A DNA stretch of 64,000 nt from Pirellulaceae bacterium (GTDB lineage Bacteria; Planctomycetota; Planctomycetia; Pirellulales; Pirellulaceae): the NCBI GenBank assembly GCA_019636375.1, contig JAHBXS010000003.1, positions 372,001 to 436,000 on the forward strand, given 5' to 3'. The translations under genes were made by a program, and so were the position numbers. Within the stretch, counting starts at the first letter, position 1; each line of letters starts with the position of its first letter. Shown in pieces: positions 7,554-16,415 of this stretch. The notes under the pieces were generated by a model. The model ran no database searches. It saw only the letters and a list, made by a program, of their open reading frames with translations, and was not told the DNA's origin.

Positions 7554-10331
7554 TTACTTCAGCACTGCCGGTTCGGTTTGCTTGGCCGATTCGGACAAGA
7601 ACTTTTGCAGTTGTCGGCGGTAGTGGGCGTATTCGGGATCGAGCATCAAGCACTCTTTCGTCAATTTTATCGCCTCGGCATGGCGGCCTTGGCGGAAGTA
7701 GAGCGCGGCCAGCGTGTCCAAATAGTGCTTGAGACGCGGACGCAGCACCAGCGAGCGTTCGGAGCAATAGGTCGCCTCGACCAGCCGCCGATTTGCACAG
7801 ACGCAAGTCCAGGCGAAGCTGTTGAGGAGCGTGTTGCTGTTGGGATACTGTTTGAGTTGTTCGACGAACCAGTCGGCCTGGCGGTTAAAAATCCGCTCGG
7901 CGACTTCGGTTTGACCTCTTTGCTCCATCGTCGGAATCAACTTCTCGCACAGACTGCCGTAGGAGAGCATGTTGACGCCCTGTGATTGAATTAGCCGTTC
8001 GGCTTCCTCGGGCAAGTTTTGTGCCGACAGCGCAGCCGCTCGCCGCACGATCGTATTCCGATAATTGGCTAACAAGTAAATCAAATTCATTTGGCCAAAA
8101 GAAGGATTTTGGAGGAGTTGTACGAGTTGAATTTCTGCCCACCGCGCGGATTGCAGATCGTCCGTTCCTGCCAAAGCGTGCGTGTTGGCGAAGACCCCCA
8201 AGTCGAACGAAATCAACTCGGGAGCGAACCCATAAGTGATCAACTCCAAAACCGCTCCTGGTGTCAGCCCTATTTGACTGACACAGTAGGCCGCGAGACG
8301 TGTATCGTCGGCCCGTTGTTCATCACCCGTTTCTCGATAGGCCCGACTGAGCATCAACAAACACAAGACCCTGGAGTTGACTACTTGGGATTTATCGGCG
8401 TGTGATAAATACTCGATTGCCGCAAGCCAACGTCCTTCGTCATAAGCATCTCGCCCCAGGAACCAAGCCGCACGAGAATTTTTAAAATCGTTCGCCGCCT
8501 TTTCAAGCATCGTGCGGTACTCTTGCCATCGCCCGTGAGCCAGATAGGTAAGTCCAATCTGCACGTATATTTCTCCGCTGGATTGCTGTGGGCGTTCTCC
8601 TTTGGCTTCCCGATGAGCCTCTGCGAGGAGTGTCTCCAGATCAAAATCGTCGGTAAACTCCGCCAATGGATCGTTGATCAGCATTGCGATGGCGTTGAGT
8701 TTTTGATCTTGGAAAACTTTTGACTCTTGAACGCGATAGTTCCAAAAGCGAGATAATTCGAGCTGAGATGAAAACAGCGAGTTTTGGAGATACCATAGCT
8801 CGTAATAGTTTTGGGAGTAGTTTTCTGTGACTGTTTTCCAAAAGTCTTCTGGTTGCAGACCCGCCAATGTCTCAACAATATTTTTGCGACGTTGCGATGA
8901 TTGGTAATCGTCTTCAGTAGTTTTGGTCAGCATGTTTTCGAGCAACACTGCTGCGTCTGTATGCAGTCCGACATTTGCCAAATGTTCGCTCGCCGCAATG
9001 AGCATTGAATGCAGGTCCATAATTTCTGTTTCAATGTTCGAGGTGTCTTCGCTGGACGAATATTTTCGACTCAAGGTTCGCAATTGGGTGGTTTTGTCGG
9101 TGATCCACTTCCAGCGTTCGGCAACGCCTGCTGGAAGTTCCAGGATTTCACGAGCGGCATCGAATTGATTCGTGTTGTTGGCAATCTGCAAGGCTTGGTA
9201 GGGGCTCAATCGCCGTGCGGCGGTCAATGCCGCCTCCACTTCGCCATTGATCAGTAGTCCGCGCAGCAAGACTTCGATCGAAGCCATCGCTTCATCTTTT
9301 GAATTTGGATCAACACTCTCCAGAAGTTTTACGGTCAATTCGCGTGCCGCAAGGTAATCTTGATCGCGACCAGCGAGTCGGGCGATGGTCAATCGCTTCA
9401 TTAATTCCTGCGATTCGGAGTGATCAACCTCGGCAAGCTTGACACCGCCACGATTCATCCAGGTCAGCTCGGGCAATTGAGCCCAAATCGGATCCCAGCG
9501 TCCATGCTTCATATCCCAATCATCCAAACGCTTCTTTCGTAGGGCGACATCCTTGATCCGCTCAATCAACGACCTCGCCTCGGACATGCGCCCTGCCGCC
9601 TCCAATGCAACAATCAATGTCATCAGTTCCGAATCGGTGCGTTCTTCATTATTGCTACGAGCGAGCCAGCGTTCGGCTTCCGCATCAGCTTGCCCCAGCA
9701 ACCGCAGCCCGCCAAAGCTCAAATCCGGATAATGTCGCTGGACAAACGGATGGCGCAATATTTCGAGGACCTGCGCTGAGTCCTGATTGAGGGATCGCGC
9801 CGCAATCGCAAGAGGCAATGAGAACGCCGACGTTTGCCTTTCCAAAGCGACCTCCTGGTCTGGAAGATCGTTCAAAAAATCTAAAATGAATCCCAAAGGG
9901 CAAATCGATGCCAACTCACTTAGCAGTGCGTACTGACCGTACTCGGGCAGGTATTCGTATTGGGCCAAGATGTCAGACATCGTGTAGGCACTATCAAGCG
10001 GAATCTGCATCCCAATCGCAATCAAAATCGCTTGTAGCCGCCCGCGAACTTCGGGGTCCTTGTTATCCAGTCCCTCTTTTAATTCGGGGACGACCGATGC
10101 ACCAAACTCCAACAACTGACGACTGGCTTCTTGCCGTGTTTGAAAATCGTCGGCGCCCAGTTGCCGAATCAGTTGAGCCACGATGGCTTTGTCGGGTTTT
10201 TGATTGAGCGAGCTGTCGGTCGTTTGTCCGGTGCAGGAAGAGGCCAGCGCCAACCAAAGTAAACCGCAAGCAAGACCACTCAGCCAACGACTCTCATGAC
10301 AATGCGAGCTAGATCCGATCCAAAAGTTCAT
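7554..10331 (-). CDS. HEAT/TPR repeat lipoprotein, third gene of PSD1 operon
   Basis: The 925-residue protein starts at the ATG at 10329-10331. Its N terminus has a hydrophobic run ending in LALASSC, a lipobox-like signal, so it is probably membrane anchored. Residues about 50-110 look like a HEAT repeat (LIRQLGADDFQTRQEASRQL, then VPELKEGL and EVRGRLQAIL). The long middle is helical without a known motif. TPR-like helices fill the C terminus (ERSLVLRPRLKHYLDTLAAL, then YFRQGRHAEAIKLTKECLML). It begins 7 bases after the DUF1501 stop and is likely cotranscribed. It is presumably a scaffold working with the two upstream products; partners are inference. Confidence 0.75.
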   Translation of the reverse strand: MNFWIGSSSHCHESRWLSGLACGLLWLALASSCTGQTTDSSLNQKPDKAIVAQLIRQLGADDFQTRQEASRQLLEFGASVVPELKEGLDNKDPEVRGRLQAILIAIGMQIPLDSAYTMSDILAQYEYLPEYGQYALLSELASICPLGFILDFLNDLPDQEVALERQTSAFSLPLAIAARSLNQDSAQVLEILRHPFVQRHYPDLSFGGLRLLGQADAEAERWLARSNNEERTDSELMTLIVALEAAGRMSEARSLIERIKDVALRKKRLDDWDMKHGRWDPIWAQLPELTWMNRGGVKLAEVDHSESQELMKRLTIARLAGRDQDYLAARELTVKLLESVDPNSKDEAMASIEVLLRGLLINGEVEAALTAARRLSPYQALQIANNTNQFDAAREILELPAGVAERWKWITDKTTQLRTLSRKYSSSEDTSNIETEIMDLHSMLIAASEHLANVGLHTDAAVLLENMLTKTTEDDYQSSQRRKNIVETLAGLQPEDFWKTVTENYSQNYYELWYLQNSLFSSQLELSRFWNYRVQESKVFQDQKLNAIAMLINDPLAEFTDDFDLETLLAEAHREAKGERPQQSSGEIYVQIGLTYLAHGRWQEYRTMLEKAANDFKNSRAAWFLGRDAYDEGRWLAAIEYLSHADKSQVVNSRVLCLLMLSRAYRETGDEQRADDTRLAAYCVSQIGLTPGAVLELITYGFAPELISFDLGVFANTHALAGTDDLQSARWAEIQLVQLLQNPSFGQMNLIYLLANYRNTIVRRAAALSAQNLPEEAERLIQSQGVNMLSYGSLCEKLIPTMEQRGQTEVAERIFNRQADWFVEQLKQYPNSNTLLNSFAWTCVCANRRLVEATYCSERSLVLRPRLKHYLDTLAALYFRQGRHAEAIKLTKECLMLDPEYAHYRRQLQKFLSESAKQTEPAVLK

Positions 10332-10338
10332 TTTCAAG

Positions 10339-11817
10339 CTAACTTTGCAATAACTTATGCACTACATTACCGAACACATCCGTCAAACGAAAATCTCGCC
10401 CTTGATAGCGATAGGTTAATTTTAGATGGTCGATCCCGAAACAATGCAACAAGGTCGCGTGCAAGTCGTGTACTGAAACCGTGTCGACCGTCGCACGATA
10501 GCCCAGTTCGTCGGTTTCGCCAATCGTGATTCCTGGTTGAAAACCTCCGCCAGCCAACCAGCCACTCATGCTCAAGATATGATGATCGCGCCCTGAGCCT
10601 TGTCCCATCGGCGTTCGGCCAAATTCGCCACCCCAAAAGACGATCGTATCGTCGAGCATCCCTAGCCGCTTGAGGTCCTTGACGAGCGCCGCACAAGCTT
10701 GATCGACTTCGCCCGCCGCCGTTCGCATGTCTTTTTCGATATTCGCGTGATGGTCCCATGCTCGATGATAAAGCTGAATCGTCCGCACGCCCCGTTCGGC
10801 CAGACGCCGAGCCATCAAACAGTTCGAGGCAAAGCTGCCGTCGCCGGGGGTCTTGATCCCGTACAGGTCCAGCACCTCTTGCGGCTCCGAACTGAAATCG
10901 GTCAACTCGGGGACCGAAGTCTGCATCCGAAAGGCCAATTCATATTGAGCGATTCGCGTTTCGGCTTCGGGGTCGTGCCAATGTTCGTTGGCCGTGCGAT
11001 TGAGGGAACCGATTTGTTCGATCAGTTGCCGTTGAGCACTTTGGCAAACCCCTTCTGGGCTTCCGATGTAGTGGACTGCCGGTCCCTTAGATTCGAATTT
11101 AACCCCTTGAAAACGACTGGGCAAAAATCCCGCCGACCACTGCCGCGCGGAGATCGGTTGAGCCCCACCTGCTCGACTATGCGAGCTCAGAACGACGAAC
11201 CCCGGCAAGTCGTCGGTCTCGGCACCCAATCCATACAACAGCCACGAGCCCATACTCGGTCGCCCCTTGATGATCGAGCCGCTGTTCATAAAGGCGTGCG
11301 CGGGGTCGTGATTAATCTGCTCTGTGTGGAGCGAACGAACGATACACAAGTCATCGGCAATTGTCGCGGTGTGCGGAAAGAGTTCGCTGATTTCTTGACC
11401 GGACTCTCCGTAGCGAGCAAATTTGGTAAAAGCCCCCCGCACCTTTAATTCGGTATTCTGCAATTGGGCAAGCTGTTGGCCTTGGGTCAACGACGACGGA
11501 AAAGGTTGTCCGTCAAGTTCGGCCAACTTGGGCTTGTTGTCGAGGCTTTCGAATTGCGACGGCCCACCGGCCATACACAAGTGGATAATCCGTTTGGCCC
11601 TTGGCCGATGATGGAAGGCCGATAAAATTCCGCGCGGCGAGTCGTTCTGTGGTGTGTCGTCATTTGAGGCAAATGCCGCTTGGCCATTCGCCCACAACAA
11701 ACCGAGCGCCGTTGCGCCGAGGCCATAGCCAGACTTGGCCAAGAACGTGCGCCGTTGGGCTCGCAGGATTTCTTCGCGAAACGTCGGATTCTTGATTTCG
11801 GGGGATTTTAGGTTCAT
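10339..11817 (-). CDS. DUF1501 Tat-exported protein
   Basis: A 492-residue member of the DUF1501 family, which has an alkaline-phosphatase/sulfatase-like fold and is very common in planctomycetes beside PSD1 cytochrome genes. The N terminus has a twin-arginine signal (AQRRTFLAKSGYGLGATALG). Family blocks include RIIHLCMAGGPSQFESLDNK, HTEQINHDPAHAFMNSG, VLSSHSRAGGAQP, ELAFRMQTSVPE, WDHHANIEKDMR and FWGGEFGRTPMGQGSGRDHH. The enzymatic activity of the family is not established. It starts 4 bases after the PSD1 stop codon, so the two are almost certainly translated from one mRNA. Confidence 0.93.
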   Translation of the reverse strand: MNLKSPEIKNPTFREEILRAQRRTFLAKSGYGLGATALGLLWANGQAAFASNDDTPQNDSPRGILSAFHHRPRAKRIIHLCMAGGPSQFESLDNKPKLAELDGQPFPSSLTQGQQLAQLQNTELKVRGAFTKFARYGESGQEISELFPHTATIADDLCIVRSLHTEQINHDPAHAFMNSGSIIKGRPSMGSWLLYGLGAETDDLPGFVVLSSHSRAGGAQPISARQWSAGFLPSRFQGVKFESKGPAVHYIGSPEGVCQSAQRQLIEQIGSLNRTANEHWHDPEAETRIAQYELAFRMQTSVPELTDFSSEPQEVLDLYGIKTPGDGSFASNCLMARRLAERGVRTIQLYHRAWDHHANIEKDMRTAAGEVDQACAALVKDLKRLGMLDDTIVFWGGEFGRTPMGQGSGRDHHILSMSGWLAGGGFQPGITIGETDELGYRATVDTVSVHDLHATLLHCFGIDHLKLTYRYQGRDFRLTDVFGNVVHKLLQS

Positions 11818-11821
11818 TGTT

Positions 11822-14800
11822 TTAATAACGAGTGATGGTTTCGTGCAAATTCAGGACGGCTCGACAAACTTGAGTCCAAGCAGCGAGTTCTGCCGCATCG
11901 ATTTCGGTCTCCGTCGCTGCGATTCCTGTTTGCAATAATTTTTGTGCGTCGTCGACGTTGCTGCGGTAGTGTTCCCGCTGGGAATTCAAGAACTGCTGAA
12001 GCGATCCCAGTTCCCGGTCGGTCGGCTGCCGCGTGAGGACGATTTGATAGAGTTGTCTCAGTCGCTCTTGGTCATCGTCGTCCCCTTTGATCACCTTCGC
12101 AGCCAGCACTCGTGCGGCTTCGACAAACGTCGGATCGTTCAGCAGTGTCAACGCTTGCTGTGGCGTGTTGGCTTCGATTCGCAAAGCCGTGCATTCCTCG
12201 CGCGAGGGGGCATCGAAGTTGGCGAGCATCGGGTGCAAGAACGTCCGCTGCCAGTGCATATACAAACCACGGCGGTACTGCCGCTCATCCCGATTGGCAA
12301 CATAACGGCGGTCAGGAAACTGCAAGTGCTCGTAGTAATTGTCGGGTTGGTAAGGAAAGACTGCGGGTCCGCCGAATTCCAGATTCAACAAGCCACTGAC
12401 CGCCAAAGCATTGTCGCGAACCGCCTCGGCCTCCAACCGTCGCGCATTCTGCCGAGCAAGAAAAACGTTTCGCGGATCGACTTGCAGATGGGCATCGGTG
12501 GGAACCGACGCTCGTTGATAGGCGTCCGACATCACGATCAACTTGACCATCCGCTTGACGTCCCAACCTCCCGTGCGAAACTCGAGGGCCAGCCAATCGA
12601 GCAACTCCGGATGGCTGGGGTATTGCCCCTGGATGCCCAAATCATCCAGCACCGGACTCAGACCATGGCCGAAAAAATGTTTCCACAACCGATTCATCTG
12701 CACGCGGGGTGTCAACGGATTTTCGGGAGCGACTAACCATCGCGCCAAATCGATACGCGTCAAACGTCGCTCTGCCGTCGAAACCGGCAGCTCGCCACGC
12801 GGTAAAAAATGAGGCGTCATCGGGAGCACGACGTCACCGGACATGTCTTGCCAATCGCCACGCGGGAGGATTCGCGTATCGCGGGGTGTGTCAGATTGGG
12901 AGACTTGGACTGGCCAGCGCCCATCGCGGCACTCGCGAATCTCGCTTTCGATTTGACGGACTTGGTTTTTGATATCCCTAAATTCGGCAACCGAAAAAAT
13001 CCATTGCCGTTGCGCGAACGGCGTCGCCAGGGCAGGGGAGGGCAATTGAGTCGCCAAACCCTCCAACAGTTCCCGCCACTCGACGGGATGATTGGCTCGT
13101 TCTGGCATCAGCGGTGAAGACAAAACTCGCCACTGCCGCGCACGGTTGCCGGTGAGCTTGATTCGCAAAGTCTGATTCGGCTGCAATCGCAGCGGTTCGG
13201 ACAGCAACCAGACGCCCCGCGCGACGGGGGCCATCGACGAATCAATCCTCCAGCCACCTTGAATGCCGAGAATCTCAAACGTGTTGGCGTAACGCGGCAA
13301 GGATTGATTCGCATCGGCAAACTCAACGCGTATCGGTTGCCGAGCCTCGACTCCTTCGGTTTCAACTTCGAACGAAACTCCAAGTTGCATTTGGCCATTG
13401 GAGAAAAGTCGCGTTTCGTCGGCTGGATCGGAGAGAATTTCTAAAGAAACGGCGGCAATCGGATAGTCAACTGGGGAAATCGAATAAGTCAATTTATCGA
13501 TCTTGTCGCCGCTTAAAACCAAGGAACCGTTCGCTGAAATCTCGCCTGTAACCCCTTCGGTTTCAACAACCGTCGGTTCGTGAAGCATCCAACCGTCAGG
13601 GTTCGCGGCCAAGAAATCTCGTAGCGTTTGTTGCCATTCGCTCCAGTCGCTTGCCGTATGAGCGGTTTGCGTCAAGCGTTCGGCAATTAGCTTTTCTCGC
13701 TCGCCGTGGAGGCGTTCGATTCGTCGTTGCAGATAGGGGACATCGACGACAATTTCCGGTGGGAAGGGGTGATCGTTCGACCAACCTCGGAGGTCGGGGT
13801 TCGGCGTGTAGTGGTAGTCTTGGTAGACTCCCCATTGCCGCAAGTCGGCGAAAAATGCCGCCATCCCGTAAAAATCTTCCATCGTGAACGGATCGTATTT
13901 GTGGTCGTGGCATTCGGCACAGCCCATCGTGGAACCAAGCCAAGCCCCCGACACGGTGCGGACTCGATCAGCGGCGTATTTCGCCAAGTACTCTTCCGGC
14001 TGCGCGCCCCCTTCGCGAGTCATCATGTTCAGTCGATTGAAGGCTGACGCGATCAATGATTCGGTCGTCGGCTCGTCGATTTGATCTCCTGCGATTTGCC
14101 ACAGGGTAAACTGATCAAACGGCAGGTTGCGATTGAACGCCTCGACAACCCAATCGCGGTAGGGGAAGACGTTCTGATTTTGATCCCCGTGATAGCCAAC
14201 CGTGTCAGCATAGCGAACCACGTCGAGCCAGCCACTGGCCATCCGCTCGCCGAACTGTGGCGCGGCGATCAGGCGATCGACCAGCCTTTCGTAAGCGTCG
14301 GGGGAGTCGTCGTTCAAGAATTGGTTTTGCTCGGCGAGTGTCGGTGGCAGGCCGGTCAGGTCGAGCGTGACTCGCCGCAAGAGTGTTTGGCGGTCGGCTG
14401 GAGGAGCGGCAGTGAGGCCAGCTTTTTTAAGCCCTTCGTCGATCCATTGATCGATGCCGTTGGCGTTGGGGGCAGTCGGAAACTTTCGTGGTGGCACGTA
14501 GGCCCAGTGGTCTTCGTAAATCGCTCCGGCCTTCACCCATTCCTTTAGCAACTCCCGCTGCGAATCGTTCAACGGTTTCAAAAAGCCCGGCGGCGGCATC
14601 ACTTCGTCCGGATCGTCGCTAAAGATTCGTTGCAGCAGTTCACTGTCGGCCCATTCGTCCGAGTCGAGGGCTCCGGCCTCCAGCGCGTGGTCGCGGATAT
14701 CCAGTCGAAGGTCGGCTTCGCGTGTGTTTTTATCCGGGCCGTGGCAGGTAAAACAATGTTCCGAAAGGATCGGGCGAATGTCTCGGTTAAACGAGATGTC

Positions 14801-14935
14801 TTGACCGGCCCGCATTGAAGATTCGATCTCGTCGGCTTCGCGTACGCCTCTGCACAAGACGCCGCTTGCCAGCGAGCAACCGACGACGAGGATACTGATC
14901 AACAATCGATGAGAAAGAATATTGAAATTGCTCAT
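11822..14935 (-). CDS. PSD1 cytochrome c-like protein (DUF1549-DUF1553)
   Basis: A 1037-residue exported protein with the planctomycete PSD1 layout: signal sequence (HRLLISILVVGCSLASGV), one c-type haem motif HCFTCHGPDK in a 'planctomycete cytochrome c' domain followed by PPPGFLKPL, a DUF1549 domain (IDEGLKKAGLTAAPPADRQT, GERMASGWLDVVRYADT), a middle beta-rich segment, and a C-terminal DUF1553 domain (RIDLARWLVAPENPLTPRV, MNRLWKHFFGHGL, then NARRLEAEAVRDN). A further C-rich site, MGCAECHDHKYDP, is typical of DUF1549. The start at 14933-14935 is chosen because the signal peptide follows; 27 more upstream codons are open. Proposed roles are in periplasmic or surface redox or polysaccharide breakdown, but the reaction is unknown. 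Confidence 0.92.
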   Translation of the reverse strand: MSNFNILSHRLLISILVVGCSLASGVLCRGVREADEIESSMRAGQDISFNRDIRPILSEHCFTCHGPDKNTREADLRLDIRDHALEAGALDSDEWADSELLQRIFSDDPDEVMPPPGFLKPLNDSQRELLKEWVKAGAIYEDHWAYVPPRKFPTAPNANGIDQWIDEGLKKAGLTAAPPADRQTLLRRVTLDLTGLPPTLAEQNQFLNDDSPDAYERLVDRLIAAPQFGERMASGWLDVVRYADTVGYHGDQNQNVFPYRDWVVEAFNRNLPFDQFTLWQIAGDQIDEPTTESLIASAFNRLNMMTREGGAQPEEYLAKYAADRVRTVSGAWLGSTMGCAECHDHKYDPFTMEDFYGMAAFFADLRQWGVYQDYHYTPNPDLRGWSNDHPFPPEIVVDVPYLQRRIERLHGEREKLIAERLTQTAHTASDWSEWQQTLRDFLAANPDGWMLHEPTVVETEGVTGEISANGSLVLSGDKIDKLTYSISPVDYPIAAVSLEILSDPADETRLFSNGQMQLGVSFEVETEGVEARQPIRVEFADANQSLPRYANTFEILGIQGGWRIDSSMAPVARGVWLLSEPLRLQPNQTLRIKLTGNRARQWRVLSSPLMPERANHPVEWRELLEGLATQLPSPALATPFAQRQWIFSVAEFRDIKNQVRQIESEIRECRDGRWPVQVSQSDTPRDTRILPRGDWQDMSGDVVLPMTPHFLPRGELPVSTAERRLTRIDLARWLVAPENPLTPRVQMNRLWKHFFGHGLSPVLDDLGIQGQYPSHPELLDWLALEFRTGGWDVKRMVKLIVMSDAYQRASVPTDAHLQVDPRNVFLARQNARRLEAEAVRDNALAVSGLLNLEFGGPAVFPYQPDNYYEHLQFPDRRYVANRDERQYRRGLYMHWQRTFLHPMLANFDAPSREECTALRIEANTPQQALTLLNDPTFVEAARVLAAKVIKGDDDDQERLRQLYQIVLTRQPTDRELGSLQQFLNSQREHYRSNVDDAQKLLQTGIAATETEIDAAELAAWTQVCRAVLNLHETITRY

Positions 14936-14983
14936 CCCTCTATTATCGCCCAAGCCGCAGCCTGAGTCGAGCAGCGATGGCAT

Positions 14984-15027
14984 AAAAAAAGGGCTGCGGT
15001 GCGAGCTTTCGCTCACCTCCGCAGCCC
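14984..15027 (-). terminator. rho-independent terminator of the slipin gene
   Basis: Read on the minus strand, GGGCTGCGG and CCGCAGCCC form a 9-bp stem around a loop that itself can pair (GTGAGCGAAAGCTCGCAC), followed by seven Ts. It begins 22 bases after the slipin stop codon. This is the clearest intrinsic terminator in the window. Confidence 0.93.
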
Positions 15028-15049
15028 CTTCCAGATCAAGACTGCTGGC

Positions 15050-16153
15050 TTACAGCAACTTCATGATGCGGTCCCCTAGGCCTTGTTCGCCAAGGACCAC
15101 TTGCAGGTTGCCGTTGGTAACAACCTTTTCCAAGATTTCCAACTCGCGCAGTCGCATCAACGTTGGGTTATCCACCAGCAGCCGAGCCGTGTTGACTTGG
15201 CTGCGCATTGCTGCCGTTTCTTCGCGGCGGACAATCAAGTTGGCTTCAGCGGCCTTGCGGGCTTCGGTCACCTTGTTCATCAGGTCCTTCATTTCGCCTG
15301 GCAGAATCACGTCGCGGATACCCGCCGAGATCACTTCCAGACCCAACTCGGACGCACGTCGTCGCACGCCTTCGGCGAACGCTTGGACCAAGCCGTCCTT
15401 GTCGGACAGCAACGCATCCAGTTCGCGAGTTCCCACCACGGCTCGCAATGCCAATTGCGATTCGCGGTAGAGGGCCTGCGTTGCACCGTCGGTCACCGTC
15501 ACCGCTCGTTGGGCATCGACGACGCGGTAAGTCACAACCGCGTTCATCCGCAGCGTCACCTTATCGGACGTCATGATTTCTTGGCCACCGACGTCGATCG
15601 TCTGCTCGCGCATATCGACTTCGACAACCCGTGCATCCGCCAGCGACCGCCAGTAGGCGACTTCGCCTGGAGGCAACGTTTCGACGTACTCACCGTCCAA
15701 GAAAACAACTCCGACGTGGTTTCGTTGAACTCGGCAGATATCGAGTAGTTGGCTCGCTTGTGGCGATCGCAGAATCACTCGCTCGCTCTCGTGGCGAAAA
15801 CGGACTTCGCGGGCATCGACCACTTCGACTCGCACGTCCTTGCCCTGCGTGCAGTAAGCGTACTGACCCGGAGGCAGGATGCGTTGGAAGCGTCCGTCGA
15901 TCCACACGAGACCACGTTCATGGTCGCGCAAATCGACGACGGCGATCCGTTCGTCCAACTTTCCGCTGCGCACCATCACGTCCAATTGGTCGTGAAGGAT
16001 AAACGGCGTGTGCTGCGAGATCACATCGACGCGCACTGCACCGAATGGGTTGAACAACAGATGGCGCCCGGTTCCGAGCAAGCCTTGAAATTCGCCGTGG
16101 CGAAAGTACAGGCCGATTTCGTAGGAGCGGACTCGAACAAACTTAAACAACAT
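15050..16153 (-). CDS. slipin / SPFH (band 7) protein
   Basis: The 367-residue protein belongs to the SPFH (stomatin, prohibitin, flotillin, HflK) superfamily, which assembles into membrane-associated rings. The band-7 core lies at about 145-320: VGVVFLDGEYVETLPPGEVA, VEVDMREQTIDVGGQEIMTS, DKVTLRMNAVVTYRV, YRESQLALRAVVGTRELDAL and GLEVISAGIRDVILPGEM. A second, N-terminal GxY/PPG repeat (RGLVWIDGRFQRILPPGQYA) precedes it, as in planctomycete slipins. I see no transmembrane helix, unlike classical stomatins. A strong AGGAGG lies nine bases before the ATG, and a palindromic repeat (16177-16195) sits just upstream of it. A strong terminator follows. Confidence 0.88.
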   Translation of the reverse strand: MLFKFVRVRSYEIGLYFRHGEFQGLLGTGRHLLFNPFGAVRVDVISQHTPFILHDQLDVMVRSGKLDERIAVVDLRDHERGLVWIDGRFQRILPPGQYAYCTQGKDVRVEVVDAREVRFRHESERVILRSPQASQLLDICRVQRNHVGVVFLDGEYVETLPPGEVAYWRSLADARVVEVDMREQTIDVGGQEIMTSDKVTLRMNAVVTYRVVDAQRAVTVTDGATQALYRESQLALRAVVGTRELDALLSDKDGLVQAFAEGVRRRASELGLEVISAGIRDVILPGEMKDLMNKVTEARKAAEANLIVRREETAAMRSQVNTARLLVDNPTLMRLRELEILEKVVTNGNLQVVLGEQGLGDRIMKLL

Positions 16154-16176
16154 GATGTCACACCTCCTTTACGTCG

Positions 16177-16195
16177 CTTTTCACTCCGTGAAAAG
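16177..16195. repeat. TTCACTCCGTGAA palindrome upstream of slipin
   Basis: CTTTTCACTCCGTGAAAAG, one hairpin word of the family that hosts the intron, lies 24 bases upstream of the slipin start and just before its ribosome site. In the leader it could influence mRNA folding; that role is inference. Confidence 0.7.
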
Positions 16196-16373
16196 AAAAA
16201 CACATAACTTTTTACACATTGAAAAGACAGACTTACGTGGCTTGTCACTCAAACATGGTGAATTTTACCAGCAACGCAAGTGAAAAAAATCTTGGAGTCA
16301 TTCTCCAAGCACTCACCCAAGGAGTCATTCCATCGAGGCAAGGTTCACTCAAAAATAATTTTGTTTCGTTGTA

Positions 16374-16399
16374 GCACGTTCACGGAGTGAAAAGCTACG
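16374..16399. repeat. left half of the palindrome split by the intron
   Basis: Bases 16374-16398 are the exact reverse complement of 16399 joined to 18413-18436. Removing the intron restores a 50-bp perfect palindrome built on GTTCACGGAGTGAAAAGC. Confidence 0.85.
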
Positions 16400-16415
16400 A
16401 TCGGGGTAGGGAGAG

